Shown: piece by piece, positions 7,446 to 16,489 of the stretch
How positions within the stretch are numbered: the first letter of the stretch is position 1
Layout: each line of letters starts with the position of its first letter
DNA from: an uncultured Collinsella sp.
Lineage (GTDB): Bacteria > Actinomycetota > Coriobacteriia > Coriobacteriales > Coriobacteriaceae
Length of the DNA stretch: 64,000 nt
Assembly: GCA_947642445.1 (NCBI GenBank)
Contig: CANRSF010000003.1
Span: 62,001-126,000 of the forward strand
Direction of reading: 5' to 3'
Notes under the pieces: generated by a model
The model's database searches: none
What the model was told of the DNA's origin: nothing
What the model saw: the letters and a program-made list of their open reading frames with translations, nothing else
Position numbers and translations under genes: made by a program

Positions 7446-8885
7446 TTAGTCCAGACGACGGGTCTGCGCCACGTGCTTGTACCAGTAGGCGCTTGCCTTG
7501 GGCGTGCGCTTCTGGGTTTCAAAGTCAACGTAGAAGAAGCCGTAACGCTTGTTGTAGCCATTGGTCCAGGAGAACTGATCCTGCAGGCTCCACAGGAAGT
7601 AGCCGCCCACGTTGACGCCCACCTCCATGGCCTTGAGCAACCAGCGCAGGTGCTGCTCGATGTAGTCGATGCGCGGCTGGTCGTCAACGAAGCCGTCCTT
7701 GTAGGGGTCCTTGTAGCCCATGCCGTTCTCGGTGATGAAGATCTGCTTGTAGTTGGGGTAGCGCTGCTTAATGTAGACGAGCAGATCGAACAGACCCTCG
7801 GGATAGATGATCCAGTCCCAGTCGGTGGTGGGGATGCCGGGCTTGTTCACATGCTCGCCAATACCCTTGACGCGCCAGCGGCCGGTACCCTTCTCGCCCG
7901 TGCCGTTGTGGTGCAGGTCGTTCTCGCCGTCGTAGGCCTTGAGGAAGCGGCACTGGTAGTTGTTAACGCCCAGGTAGTCGTTGTAGAGCGCTGCCTCGCG
8001 CATAATCTCGAGGTCCTCGTCCAGGATCTCGATGGTGCCGCCCGAGACGGCAGCCAGGCGGTTGGCGCACTCGAGGGTGTCGGGAGCATAGTCCCCGCGG
8101 AAGGTGGCGTCGAGCAAGAACTGGTTCTGCAGCACGTGCTCGTTATTGGCGGCCTTGATGTCGGCGGGGTCGTTCTCGTTGAGCGGATACTTAAACTCCA
8201 GCGATTGAATGACGCCGATCTTGCCCTTAAAACCGCCGTTGTGGAAGGCCAGCACGGCCTTGGCGTGGGCGAGCATCATGTTGTGCTCGCACTGGAAGGC
8301 CTCGGCCAGATGAGCTTTGACGCCACCGGGGAAGGTGCCCTCGATGTAGGTGTTGGAGGCGTCCGCCCAGATCTCGTTAAAAGTGAACCAATAGGTTACC
8401 TGGTCGGCGTACTCCTTAAAGCAGAAGGTGGCAAAGTCCACAAAGGCGTCGATGGTCTCGCGATTGAGGAAGTCGCCCTTCTCAAAGAGGGGCAGCGGCG
8501 TGTCGAAGTGATGCAGCGTGACAAACGGCTCAACGTGGTGCTTGTGGCACTCGGCAAAGAGGTCGTGGTAGAACTGCACGCCCTCGGGGTTCACCTTGCC
8601 GGTGCCCTCGGGGAAGATGCGGCTCCAGGCGATGGAGAGGCGAATACCGTTGATGCCAAACTCCTCGCACAGCTCCAGGTCCACCGGATACTGGTTGTAG
8701 AAGTCGGAGGCGGGATCGGGAGAGAAGCGACCCTGGGCTTCCAGAAAGTCGTCCCAGGCAACCTTGCCCTTACCGTGAGTGCGGGTCTCGCCCTCTACCT
8801 GGTAGGCAGCAGTGGCGCCGCCAAAGACAAAGTCCTCGGGAAACTGCGCAGGCGGGTTGGTGACGCTAGCAGGGTTAACGGACAT
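7446..8885 (-). CDS. lacG: 6-phospho-beta-galactosidase, GH1
   Basis: A 479-residue family-1 glycosidase that hydrolyses lactose-6-phosphate delivered by the PTS to glucose and galactose-6-phosphate. The start FPEDFVFGGATAAYQ, the acid/base motif TFNEI and the nucleophile motif ITENGMGY are present. Long stretches such as AECHKHHVEPFVTLHHFDT and TDWDWIIYPEGL agree with LacG of lactic acid bacteria from memory, more than with 6-phospho-beta-glucosidases. It lies downstream of lacE on the same strand, separated by a 66-bp gap with a hairpin. The presence of lacA, lacB and lacC nearby supports galactosidase over glucosidase activity. Confidence 0.9.
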   Translation of the reverse strand: MSVNPASVTNPPAQFPEDFVFGGATAAYQVEGETRTHGKGKVAWDDFLEAQGRFSPDPASDFYNQYPVDLELCEEFGINGIRLSIAWSRIFPEGTGKVNPEGVQFYHDLFAECHKHHVEPFVTLHHFDTPLPLFEKGDFLNRETIDAFVDFATFCFKEYADQVTYWFTFNEIWADASNTYIEGTFPGGVKAHLAEAFQCEHNMMLAHAKAVLAFHNGGFKGKIGVIQSLEFKYPLNENDPADIKAANNEHVLQNQFLLDATFRGDYAPDTLECANRLAAVSGGTIEILDEDLEIMREAALYNDYLGVNNYQCRFLKAYDGENDLHHNGTGEKGTGRWRVKGIGEHVNKPGIPTTDWDWIIYPEGLFDLLVYIKQRYPNYKQIFITENGMGYKDPYKDGFVDDQPRIDYIEQHLRWLLKAMEVGVNVGGYFLWSLQDQFSWTNGYNKRYGFFYVDFETQKRTPKASAYWYKHVAQTRRLD

Positions 8886-8908
8886 GATGATCCAATCGTC
8901 TAAATCGA

Positions 8909-8942
8909 AGGGCCAGCCGGTCTTGGATGGTCGGCTGGCCCT
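8909..8942 (-). terminator. hairpin between lacE and lacG
   Basis: AGGGCCAGCCG (8909-8919) and CGGCTGGCCCT (8932-8942) form an 11-bp stem in the 66-bp lacE-lacG gap. There is no T-run, so it may stabilise or process the transcript, or attenuate lacG relative to lacE. Confidence 0.5.
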
Positions 8943-8951
8943 AGGCGTTAC

Positions 8952-10727
8952 TTACTTCGAAAGCTGCTCGGAGACGAAGGCGAGAGACTTGTCGCCGTTC
9001 TGGGAGAGCTCAATGTACTGCTTACCGCGGCAGGCGACGCACTTGTTGCCCACGCGCTCGCAGTCTTTCTGAAGGTCGGCCAGGTAGCTTGCGGCCTGCG
9101 GAGCCAGGACGACCAGGTCAAAGTCGGGGAGCATGTCCACGTGGTTGCCATATGCCTCGGCAGCGGTCTCAAGATTGATGCCGCGCTCCTTGGCAGCCTT
9201 GGCCAGTGCGTTGGCGAGCAGGCCCGAGGTACCGCCGCCCTGGCAGAGCACGAGCACGCGCTTGCCGTTGAGGTCGCTGGCGGTCGTTGCCTCGGCAGCG
9301 GATGCTGCAGAAGCGGCGGGGGAGTCGGCCTTCACGGCCTCGGCGGCGCCGCCGGCGGCAACACTCTTGGCGTCGGCCTTACCCTGGAAGGCGTCGTTGA
9401 GCTTGGCGGCCTTCTCGGCGTTCTTGGCGGCGAGCTCCTCCTGGGAGATCTCGGCCTCCTCGGCGCACTTCTGGGCGTCATAGGCACGGAAGAACGGGTA
9501 GTACAGGACAAAGTCGACGACCAGGATGAGGGCGAGCATCACAAAGGCGAGCGGCTGGAAGCCCAAGCCCATGATGGTGCCGATGGGGCCGGGGACGGTC
9601 CAGGGCAGGGTGTACATAAAGCCGTTCATGCCCAAGAAGTCGATAAAGATCTTGAGGATCCAGATGTTGGCGATCGGGGCAAAGACAAACGGGACAAAGA
9701 AGACGGGGTTGAGCACGATGGGCGCGGCGAACAGCAGCGGCTCGTTGACAGCAAAGCAGACCGGGACGATGGCGGCCTTACCGACGGCGCGCATCTCCTG
9801 AGACTTGGCCAGGAAGCAGAACATAAAGACCAGGACGAGCGTGGCACCGGTGCCGCCCATGCAGACGACGAAGTACTGGGCACCCTGGGTCAGGACAGCG
9901 GAAGCGTGCTGGCCGGCCTGGAACGCAGCCAGGTTGTCGGTCATGTTGGCAACGAGAGCGGCGGCGATGGCGGGCTCGACGATCGAAGGGCCGTGGACGC
10001 CCACGAACCAGAAGAGGCTCATGGCGCCGTAGATCACAGCGAGGCCGATGTAGCCGTCGGCAGCGGTGAACAGGGGCTGGAACACCTGGATGACGCCCTG
10101 GGCAAAGCAGAAGCCAAAGGCAGCGCGGAAGACGATGTCAAAGACCCAAAAGACGGTGATGCAGACGGAGAAGGGGATGATGTCCTTAAAGGTCTGCGAG
10201 ATGTTGGGCGGAACCTGCTCGGGCATCTTGACGGTGATGTTGCGCTTGATGAAGAACTTGTAGATGATGCCGGTCACAAACGCAGCGATAAAGGCGGTCA
10301 GCAGGCCTTTGGAACCAAGGTAGGTGGTGTTGAAGCCGCTGGCGGCGTCCGTGGCGATCGTGTCGCTCGAAAGGAGCAGGAAGCCGATGATGGCTGCGCA
10401 CATGCACGAGATGAAGTTGATCTGGTTGTTCTTGGGCAGGTCGCGGTTCTGAGCGTCGGCGAAGTGCTTGGCCGTGGTGGCGGCGCAGGCGATGGCCAGG
10501 ATGCCCATGGAGTAGTTGTAGCACTTCCACAGGGCGTTGTTGATGTCATCGGGCCAGTAGAAACCCCAGATGTTGGGGACCGAGGCTACCAGGCAGAAGA
10601 TGGACGAGAAGATGATGATGGGGATGACGGAGATAAAGCCGTCGCGGATCGCCTTGAGGTACTTGTTGCGGGCGATCGCGTTGAAAAAGGGTTGGCCCTT
10701 TTCGATGATGGCGATGAGTTGCTCCAT
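8952..10727 (-). CDS. lacE: lactose-specific PTS EIICB permease
   Basis: A 591-residue membrane permease fused to its own EIIB domain. The EIIC part (about 1-425) has roughly ten hydrophobic segments and the GVHGPSIVEPAIAA and FAVNEPLLFAAPIVLNP motifs. A linker rich in Ala/Glu/Lys (about 425-488) leads to EIIB, with the phosphocysteine predicted at Cys495 in VLCQGGGTSGLL. Start (IEKGQPFF) and domain order match LacE of Lactococcus/Staphylococcus from memory. It needs a separate EIIA, provided by lacF across the regulator gene. The gene is divergent from the LacI-type regulator, with two matching operator-like sites between them. Confidence 0.92.
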   Translation of the reverse strand: MEQLIAIIEKGQPFFNAIARNKYLKAIRDGFISVIPIIIFSSIFCLVASVPNIWGFYWPDDINNALWKCYNYSMGILAIACAATTAKHFADAQNRDLPKNNQINFISCMCAAIIGFLLLSSDTIATDAASGFNTTYLGSKGLLTAFIAAFVTGIIYKFFIKRNITVKMPEQVPPNISQTFKDIIPFSVCITVFWVFDIVFRAAFGFCFAQGVIQVFQPLFTAADGYIGLAVIYGAMSLFWFVGVHGPSIVEPAIAAALVANMTDNLAAFQAGQHASAVLTQGAQYFVVCMGGTGATLVLVFMFCFLAKSQEMRAVGKAAIVPVCFAVNEPLLFAAPIVLNPVFFVPFVFAPIANIWILKIFIDFLGMNGFMYTLPWTVPGPIGTIMGLGFQPLAFVMLALILVVDFVLYYPFFRAYDAQKCAEEAEISQEELAAKNAEKAAKLNDAFQGKADAKSVAAGGAAEAVKADSPAASAASAAEATTASDLNGKRVLVLCQGGGTSGLLANALAKAAKERGINLETAAEAYGNHVDMLPDFDLVVLAPQAASYLADLQKDCERVGNKCVACRGKQYIELSQNGDKSLAFVSEQLSK

Positions 10728-10786
10728 GCAATGCTCCTAAGAGTCGGTGGGTTAGCAACGATGGTAGCTTTTGACGTCTGGTTGCC

Positions 10787-10808
10787 AAAATGTTGACGTT
10801 GCCATTTT
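10787..10808. promoter_or_regulatory. LacI-type operator candidate, lacE side
   Basis: AAAATGTTGACGTTGCCATT lies about 60 bp before the lacE start. Its reverse complement recurs at 10907-10927 with two or three changes, giving the shared core AATGTTRACGTTGCCATT. A site pair in a divergent promoter fits repression by the adjacent LacI protein. Confidence 0.6.
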
Positions 10809-10906
10809 GCGACACAAAAAAGATGTGAATCGGTGGCCCCTGTGCCTGTAGACCGTCGATTCCTTGCGTGTAAACGATTGAGCCGCCCGGTGGCTCTGTG
10901 TTTGCA

Positions 10907-10927
10907 CAATGGCAACGTTAACATTTG
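10907..10927. promoter_or_regulatory. LacI-type operator candidate, regulator side
   Basis: CAATGGCAACGTTAACATTT is the inverted partner of the site at 10787-10808, 120 bp away. It contains a central AACGTT, typical of LacI-family operators. Confidence 0.6.
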
Positions 10928-10962
10928 AGCGACAAAAGCCGTTCGGCGAAGCAGAATTGTCG

Positions 10963-10972
10963 GTGAACGGTA
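10963..10972 (+). promoter_or_regulatory. GTGAACGGTA motif, copy 1
   Basis: Exact 10-mer shared with 14236, 20762 and 55831, all in intergenic promoter regions. Here it lies between lacE and the LacI gene. Confidence 0.5.
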
Positions 10973-11083
10973 GGTTTTGGGTGGTAAGCGTATTGAGGGG
11001 GAGGCGTTGGATATACTTGAAGACGTTTAAAATGACTGCGCAAGATGCCGTCAATGGCATCGTTGACATAGAAAGATCGACCT

Positions 11084-12088
11084 ATGACCGCTGTTAAAAA
11101 ATCGGTATCCGTTAAGGATGTGGCGCGCCTCGCGGGCGTCTCGGAACAGACGGTCTCGCGCACCGTGCACGATTCGCCCAGCGTGCGCCTCGAGACCAAG
11201 GAGCGCGTGCGCGCCGCCATGCGCGAACTTGGCTACCGTCCAAACTTTGCCGGCCGGTCACTGCGCCGCGGCAAGTTCAAGACGGTCGGCGTGGCCATGT
11301 TCAACATTACCGGCACCGGCAACCTCGACCGTATGGAGGGTTTTGCCGCCGCCGCCGACAAGCACGGCTATGCCATCACCCTTACTAAAGTAGATGGACA
11401 TCCCTATACCCTCGAGAGCGCATCGTCGCGCATGAGCGCGCTGCCGGTGGACGGCATGGTCGTGATCATGAACCGCATGCCGGCGGATTTTGGCACCTTT
11501 GAGCCGCTGCCCGGCATGCAGACGGTGCTCGTTACCATGTTGGAGCACCCGCTGTGCTCGACGGTCGACAACGACCAGTTCGATTGCTCGCGCCAGGTTG
11601 TCGAGTACTTGCTGGGGCAGGGGCACAAGACCGTACACTTTATCTCGTGCCCCGAGCGCTCGCTTTCGGGCATGCAACGCGAGGAGGGCTGGCGTGAGAC
11701 ATTGCGCGCGCATGGTATTGAGCCGCCGCGACTCGTCCGTGGCGATTGGACGGCACGGAGCGGGTATGCTGCCGGTCAGGCTCTGGCGGACGATCCGACC
11801 TGTACGGCCATTTATGCTTCCAACGATGCCATGGCCTACGGCTGCATTCGCGGGCTCGAGTCGTGCGGAAGGCGCGTGCCCGAGGACGTAAGCGTGGTGG
11901 GTGTTGACGATAGTTTGGGCGATATCGTGCCCGATCGTCGCCTGACTACGGTGCGCTTTGACAACAAGCGCGTCGGCATGTGGGCGGTCGACAAGATTGC
12001 CGGCGCCGAGGGCGCTGCACCCGGTGTGGAGCACATGCTGTTTCCGGGTGTGCTCGTCGAGGGCGATACGGTGCGCTATGTACGCTAG
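11084..12088 (+). CDS. LacI-family transcriptional regulator of the lac-PTS locus
   Basis: A 334-residue repressor. The N-terminal HTH (VSVKDVARLAGVSEQTVSR, about residues 7-25) is followed by the hinge helix and a periplasmic-binding-protein-like effector domain ending in the typical VPEDVSVVGVDDS. It is divergent from lacE and upstream of lacF, so it probably represses both. Known lactose-PTS operons of lactic acid bacteria use a DeoR-type LacR instead; use of a LacI protein here is a difference. Inducer unknown, perhaps tagatose-6-phosphate or galactose-6-phosphate. Confidence 0.9.
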   Translation: MTAVKKSVSVKDVARLAGVSEQTVSRTVHDSPSVRLETKERVRAAMRELGYRPNFAGRSLRRGKFKTVGVAMFNITGTGNLDRMEGFAAAADKHGYAITLTKVDGHPYTLESASSRMSALPVDGMVVIMNRMPADFGTFEPLPGMQTVLVTMLEHPLCSTVDNDQFDCSRQVVEYLLGQGHKTVHFISCPERSLSGMQREEGWRETLRAHGIEPPRLVRGDWTARSGYAAGQALADDPTCTAIYASNDAMAYGCIRGLESCGRRVPEDVSVVGVDDSLGDIVPDRRLTTVRFDNKRVGMWAVDKIAGAEGAAPGVEHMLFPGVLVEGDTVRYVR

Positions 12089-12302
12089 GGTGCGGACCTG
12101 TTTGGGTTGCCGCTAATTGTGTTCGAGAATGTTCAGATTGGTTTAAAAACCGTTCACGGGCGAAAAGCAACCGTTCATAGCTCGAAATTACGTTTTGCGC
12201 TGTTCTTTTTTGTTTGAATGTTAATGTTCCTGCCATACACAGCGCAGCGCGTATGCCCGGACGCGATGCTCTCCGTTGGTTCATATGTGAAAGGAACGCA
12301 AT

Positions 12303-12641
12303 ATGGCAACCAAAGAAGAAATCTCGATGGTTGGATTCGAGATTGTCGCATACGCGGGCGACGCCCAGACCGATCTGCTTGCAGCGCTCGATGCTGCTCG
12401 CGAGGGTGATTTTGAGAAGGCCGAGCAGCTGCACAAGGATGCCAGCGATGCACTTATCGGCGCCCACGACACGCAGACCAAGCTGCTTTCGCAGGAGGCC
12501 GGCGGCGGCGAGATGGAGATGACCTTCATCATGGCTCACGCTCAGGATACTCTCATGACCACCATGATCCTGGAGAAGCAGACCCGCTTTACCATCGATG
12601 CCTATAAGCGCATCGCCGCACTCGAGGCTAAGCTCGCCTAA
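12303..12641 (+). CDS. lacF: lactose-specific PTS EIIA component
   Basis: A 112-residue EIIA of the lactose class. Residues SMVGFEIVAYAGDA match the LacF start (LGFEIVAYAGDA) as remembered. The predicted phospho-His is His79 in MAHAQDTLMT. It supplies the EIIA missing from the LacE polypeptide. AAAGGAACGCAAT upstream of the ATG gives a fair ribosome-binding site. Its 214-bp upstream region has repeated TGTTC/ACCGTTCA elements, so it may have its own promoter apart from the LacI gene. A strong terminator follows. Confidence 0.9.
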   Translation: MATKEEISMVGFEIVAYAGDAQTDLLAALDAAREGDFEKAEQLHKDASDALIGAHDTQTKLLSQEAGGGEMEMTFIMAHAQDTLMTTMILEKQTRFTIDAYKRIAALEAKLA

Positions 12642-12669
12642 CGAGCTCTCACAACCAAGTCCCCTTCCA

Positions 12670-12706
12670 AAAGCTCTGCCGCTACCCGCGGCAGGGCTTT
12701 TTCTGT
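12670..12706 (+). terminator. rho-independent terminator after lacF
   Basis: AGCTCTGCCGC pairs with GCGGCAGGGCT across a TACCC loop and is followed by TTTTTCTGTTT. Confidence 0.85.
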
Positions 12707-12836
12707 TTACCCGGCACTTGGGGACGTTCCTTATCTGCCGGCAGTTTGGGACACTCCTGCCATGCATTCGATCCTTTGAGGATGGAAGAAACCGGGTCAT
12801 TAGGTTGGCTGCGGTGCCGACTCGGTCTGTCGGTTA

Positions 12837-12990
12837 CAAAACTATGCCGGTTTACTACGATGAATCGCATTCTTTCAACTATGGAAAGAACAGCGTTATC
12901 AAAGCCGCAGGTAGAAAGCTTGTCATTTTCTGCTAATAGCAAATGTGGTCGGTCCTATCGGTTTTATCGTAGTAAACCGGCATAGTTTTG
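12837..12990. mobile_element. 154-bp MITE-like element with perfect 25-bp inverted ends
   Basis: The left end (12837-12861, CAAAACTATGCCGGTTTACT...) and right end (12966-12990) are perfect 25-bp inverted repeats. A smaller inverted pair TTCTTTC/GAAAGAA lies inside at 12870-12890. No coding potential is apparent. It could be a non-autonomous transposable element or an RNA hairpin; copy number in the genome would decide. Confidence 0.6.
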
Positions 12991-13106
12991 AAATGGCACT
13001 ATTCGACTAGCAGCGTTATGGAGCTTCTGCACGCCCTCCCGTTCGGTTTTTTGCTGGGTGGGTATACTTCCATCCGCAATACAGACCGGACTGAGGAGGT
13101 ATCCAA

Positions 13107-14108
13107 ATGCCGGATAACGGGTCAATACAAAAAAGAGATGCGCGCGAGATGGCTCATGGGCGTCCTGTCCAGATAACCGAGCACACGACGGTAACCGAGC
13201 TGCAGCCCAGCCTGTCCGATGTCGTGTGCGCAAACAAAAAGCTGCAGATTGGCTTTATCGTTGCACTCGTGGTACTGGCGCTGCTGTCGGGCTTTGTGGC
13301 TCGTCCGCATTTTGCCGATACCAAAACATGGGACTCCACCATCGAGGTCATCGATCAAAAGAAAGGCAACGTACTGGCGCTCACGACCTCGTGCGTGGCG
13401 CTGTCTGCGGGCATTACCGCGCTGCCGGGTGATACGGGAACGCCGGTTGCCGAGCAGCTCGCGCAGCTTTCGGGTAACTTGGGCATCGTGCTTGCCGTGC
13501 TCTACCTCGAGAAATACCTGCTGACCATTTTGTGGTCGGTTGGCCTGGGCATCCTGATCCCGTTTGCGCTGGTACTCTTTGCGGTGTCGCTCGGCATTCA
13601 CGGGCGCTGGAGCACGAGCGCCGTCCTGCGCCGCGTGGCGACTCGCGTGCTGGTGGTTGCCGTGATCGGCATGGCGCTTGTGCCCGCGAGCGTATGGGTG
13701 TCGCAAAAGGTCGATGAGACGTATCAGGTGAGTATCGAGCAGACAGAGCAAAAGGCGACTGAAGCGAGCAAGGCGAGCTCCACAAAGAGCGAGAAGAAAT
13801 CCGAGACCACGGAAAACAAGAATGTGCTTGAGCAGCTGACCGATGGGGCATCGAGTTTACTCACATCGGTGACCGACAGTGCCAAGTCGATGACCGATAA
13901 GGTGGTGCAACAGGTGACCGATCTGATCGAAGGCGTCATCGTGATGATCGTGACCTCGTGCGTTATCCCGTTGCTGGTGCTCGCGGCGTTTCTGTGGCTG
14001 GGGCACACGCTGCTGGGGATCGATATTTCTGGCCCGGCGAACAATTTGACGGGCCGTTTTCTGAGGGCTCCGTCCAAACATGCCAAGAAGAGCGGACAGT
14101 CTGAGTAG
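13107..14108 (+). CDS. uncharacterised multi-pass membrane protein
   Basis: A 333-residue protein I do not recognise. Hydrophobic segments lie near residues 48-66, 122-137, 140-165, 173-195 and 277-303. A low-complexity charged stretch (about 212-240, rich in Lys, Glu, Ser and Thr) and an amphipathic region separate the fourth and fifth. The start is supported by GAGGAGGT six bases before the ATG. It stands alone between lacF and lacA with terminators on both sides, so a link with lactose use is only positional. Confidence 0.75.
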   Translation: MPDNGSIQKRDAREMAHGRPVQITEHTTVTELQPSLSDVVCANKKLQIGFIVALVVLALLSGFVARPHFADTKTWDSTIEVIDQKKGNVLALTTSCVALSAGITALPGDTGTPVAEQLAQLSGNLGIVLAVLYLEKYLLTILWSVGLGILIPFALVLFAVSLGIHGRWSTSAVLRRVATRVLVVAVIGMALVPASVWVSQKVDETYQVSIEQTEQKATEASKASSTKSEKKSETTENKNVLEQLTDGASSLLTSVTDSAKSMTDKVVQQVTDLIEGVIVMIVTSCVIPLLVLAAFLWLGHTLLGIDISGPANNLTGRFLRAPSKHAKKSGQSE

Positions 14109-14142
14109 GCGGCAAAGCGATCCTTGGAAGACCAACCGTAAG

Positions 14143-14182
14143 AAGGGCGGCCGAGACACGTTCTCGGCCGCCCTTTTGTTTG
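14143..14182 (+). terminator. strong terminator after the membrane-protein gene
   Basis: AAGGGCGGCCGAG pairs with CTCGGCCGCCCTT (14163-14175), followed by TTGTTT. Confidence 0.85.
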
Positions 14183-14235
14183 CTGAACACATGGTCGCTA
14201 CGTCTGCGCCGGGCTCAAACGGTCGCCAATCATCC

Positions 14236-14265
14236 GTGAACGGTATTTGTTCAAAAAAGAACAAA
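14236..14265 (+). promoter_or_regulatory. GTGAACGGTA motif (copy 2) and GTTC/GAAC palindrome before lacA
   Basis: GTGAACGGTA (14236-14245) runs directly into TTTGTTCAAAAAAGAACAAA (14246-14265), a good inverted repeat. Further TGTTC/GAACA elements follow to about 14325. This is a plausible operator cluster for the lacABXC promoter. Confidence 0.55.
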
Positions 14266-14415
14266 GATAAACAAATAATGGTTGCAGTCGCTGTTCGAAT
14301 GTGTTCAAATAAACATGAACAGTGAAGAACCGCACATTCAGATGCCCAGACCTGAACGCGATTCAACACTTCCAAACAGAAACTACGCACCTGCGTATCT
14401 CTCAAGGAGGATGTC

Positions 14416-14844
14416 ATGAGGGTTGTAATCGCTTCCGATGCCGACGGTATGTCGATGAAGGAGTCCATCAAGGAGATGCTCATCGCCGACGGTCACGAGG
14501 TCGTCGACTATTCCGAGACCCCTGCCGCGGACTTTGTCGATTCCGCGACCGCCGTTGCCAAGGACCTGCTGGAGCACAAGGATTCCCAGGGCTTCGCATT
14601 CGATAAGTACGGCGTCGGCTCCTATATGGCCGCCGTCAAGATCAAGGGCATGGTAGTCGCCAACATTTCCGACGAGCGTTCCGCTTACATGACCCGCGAG
14701 CACAACGGTTCGCGCATGGTCACCATGGGCCCGGGCGTTGTGGGCACCGAGGTCGCCAAGAAGATCGCCCGCGAGTTCCTGCGCGCCCAGTACGCCGGCG
14801 GCCGTCACCAGATCCGTGTCGACATGCTCAACAAGATGGCCTAA
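14416..14844 (+). CDS. lacA: galactose-6-phosphate isomerase subunit LacA
   Basis: A 142-residue RpiB/LacAB-family protein. With LacB it converts galactose-6-phosphate to tagatose-6-phosphate. The start MRVVIASDADGMSMKESI is LacA-like. AAGGAGG precedes the ATG. It leads the lacA-lacB-lacX-lacC run, in the order known from lactic acid bacteria except that lacD is missing. Spacing to lacB is 63 bp. Confidence 0.92.
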   Translation: MRVVIASDADGMSMKESIKEMLIADGHEVVDYSETPAADFVDSATAVAKDLLEHKDSQGFAFDKYGVGSYMAAVKIKGMVVANISDERSAYMTREHNGSRMVTMGPGVVGTEVAKKIAREFLRAQYAGGRHQIRVDMLNKMA

Positions 14845-14907
14845 CGAGAGCCACCGAGAACTCGAACTTCTACCTCAACTTGTGAATTCAGACGAAAGGA
14901 CGTTCTG

Positions 14908-15432
14908 ATGAAGAAGACCATCGCAATCGGTTGCGACCATATCGTTACGGACGAGAAGATCTATCTGGCCGACCGCCTGGAGCAGGCTGGCTACAAGGTG
15001 CTCGGCTGTGGCACCTACAGCCACACCCGTACGCACTATCCCATCTACGGTAAGGCCGTGGGCGAGGCCGTTGCCAGCGGCAAGGCCGACTTTGGCGTGG
15101 CCCTGTGCGGCACCGGCATCGGCATCACCAACGCCGTCAACAAGGTTCCCGGCGCCCGTTGCGCCCTGGTTCGCGACATGACCTCCGCCCTGTATGCCCG
15201 TCGCGAGCTCAACGCCAACATCGTGGGCTTTGGCGGCAAGATCACCGGCGAGTTCCTGATGGCCGATATCATGCTTGCCTTCCTGGAGGAGCCCTACGAG
15301 AAGACCCCCGAGCACGATGCCCTGATTGCCAAGATCGATGCCTGCAATAAGGCCGACGCTGAGGCTCAGGCTGACCCGCATTTCTTTGACGAGTTCCTCG
15401 AGAAGTGGGACCGCGGCGAATACCATGACTAG
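14908..15432 (+). CDS. lacB: galactose-6-phosphate isomerase subunit LacB
   Basis: A 174-residue RpiB-family partner of LacA. It shows IAIGCDHI near the N-terminus and the phosphate-binding [16 protein letters not shown] with the catalytic Cys of the LacB/RpiB fold, then [14 protein letters not shown]. Length and motifs agree with LacB. A GAAAGGACG lies upstream. It forms the heteromeric isomerase with LacA encoded just before it. Confidence 0.93.
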   Translation: MKKTIAIGCDHIVTDEKIYLADRLEQAGYKVLGCGTYSHTRTHYPIYGKAVGEAVASGKADFGVALCGTGIGITNAVNKVPGARCALVRDMTSALYARRELNANIVGFGGKITGEFLMADIMLAFLEEPYEKTPEHDALIAKIDACNKADAEAQADPHFFDEFLEKWDRGEYHD

Positions 15433-15551
15433 CGGGTATCCGGCGTAATTTACTAGTCCGTTGACGGCTCGCGTTTCTGTGAGGGGGCGCGGGCCGGTTT
15501 TCTATCAGCCCTATTGACTCGGCGGGCTGGCGTACGAAAGGGAAGGCTCCT

Positions 15552-16433
15552 ATGGAGTTTGTTCTTGATAACGGTTCTGTTCGTGTGACACTGAGCACGG
15601 CTGGCGGATCGTTCACTTCGATTAAAGCCAACGGTCGCGAGTACCTGTGGCAGGGCGATCCTTCGGTCTGGTCGGGCCAGGCGCCCATTTGCTTTCCGAT
15701 TTGCGGCGGCCTTCGTAACGGTCGCGCGATGACCATGGGCGGCCGCGAGGTCAAGCTTGCCCGCCACGGCTTTGCCCGCAAGCAGGAGTGGAAGCTCGAG
15801 GAGCAGGGTGACAACATGGTTGCGCTGAGCCTAAGCTCTGCCGACCACGCCGAGCTGCTCGAGCAGTATCCGTATCCGTTTAAGATTGTTGCTCGTTACA
15901 CGATCGATTCGGAAAAGGTGGCCGTGTCGTACGAGGTGACCAATGAGGGCACCGAGGACATGCCGTTTTTTGTGGGTGGCCACCCCGGCTTTAAGTGCCC
16001 GCTCGACGAGGACGAGTCCTATGACGACTATGAGCTTCGTTTTGATCAGCGTGAGGCCGCCGAGCTCTGTACTGCCGTTCCCTCGACGGGCCTGATTGAT
16101 GTCGAGCATCGCAGCAAGAACCCCATGATCGGTCAGAACCTGCCGCTGACCCACGAACTCTTCGACTTCGCGGAGACCATCTTTGACGTGCTCGACAGTC
16201 GCGTGGTTACGCTGACCAAGAAAACCGAGGACAAGGGCGTGCGCCTGACGTTCCCTGATATGCCATACCTGATTGTGTGGAGCAAGCCCGAGGGCGACTT
16301 TGTGGCCGTGGAACCGTGGGGCGGCCTGTCCACCTGCTCCGACGAGGACGATATTCTGGAGCACAAGCGTGGCTGCCTGGTTGCCAAGCCGGGGGAGACC
16401 GTCACTCGCGGTTTTGAGATCGAGATCCTTTAA
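15552..16433 (+). CDS. lacX: LacX-type aldose 1-epimerase family protein
   Basis: A 293-residue beta-sandwich protein of the galactose mutarotase-like fold. The N-terminus (STAGGSFTSIKANGREYLWQ) and the FVGGHPGFKCPL histidine motif are typical of LacX/YeaD-like members. It probably interconverts anomers of a hexose or hexose phosphate; LacX's exact role is not established. It lies between lacB and lacC. GAAAGGGAAGG precedes the ATG. Confidence 0.85.
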   Translation: MEFVLDNGSVRVTLSTAGGSFTSIKANGREYLWQGDPSVWSGQAPICFPICGGLRNGRAMTMGGREVKLARHGFARKQEWKLEEQGDNMVALSLSSADHAELLEQYPYPFKIVARYTIDSEKVAVSYEVTNEGTEDMPFFVGGHPGFKCPLDEDESYDDYELRFDQREAAELCTAVPSTGLIDVEHRSKNPMIGQNLPLTHELFDFAETIFDVLDSRVVTLTKKTEDKGVRLTFPDMPYLIVWSKPEGDFVAVEPWGGLSTCSDEDDILEHKRGCLVAKPGETVTRGFEIEIL

Positions 16434-16489
16434 CGAGCTATCGTATGTTTGGGGCTGCGCGTGTCGTGCCCCGGAAACAGGAGTTCAAC

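Noticed and set aside
7473-8903. 476-codon open frame opposite lacG
   Set aside because: Antisense shadow; low-complexity Val/Leu/Gly/Asp product without motifs, and lacG is certain.
9141-10796. 551-codon open frame opposite lacE
   Set aside because: It is the antisense shadow of a strongly supported gene in GC-rich codon use; the composition is Gly/Asp/Glu-rich low complexity and no domain is visible.
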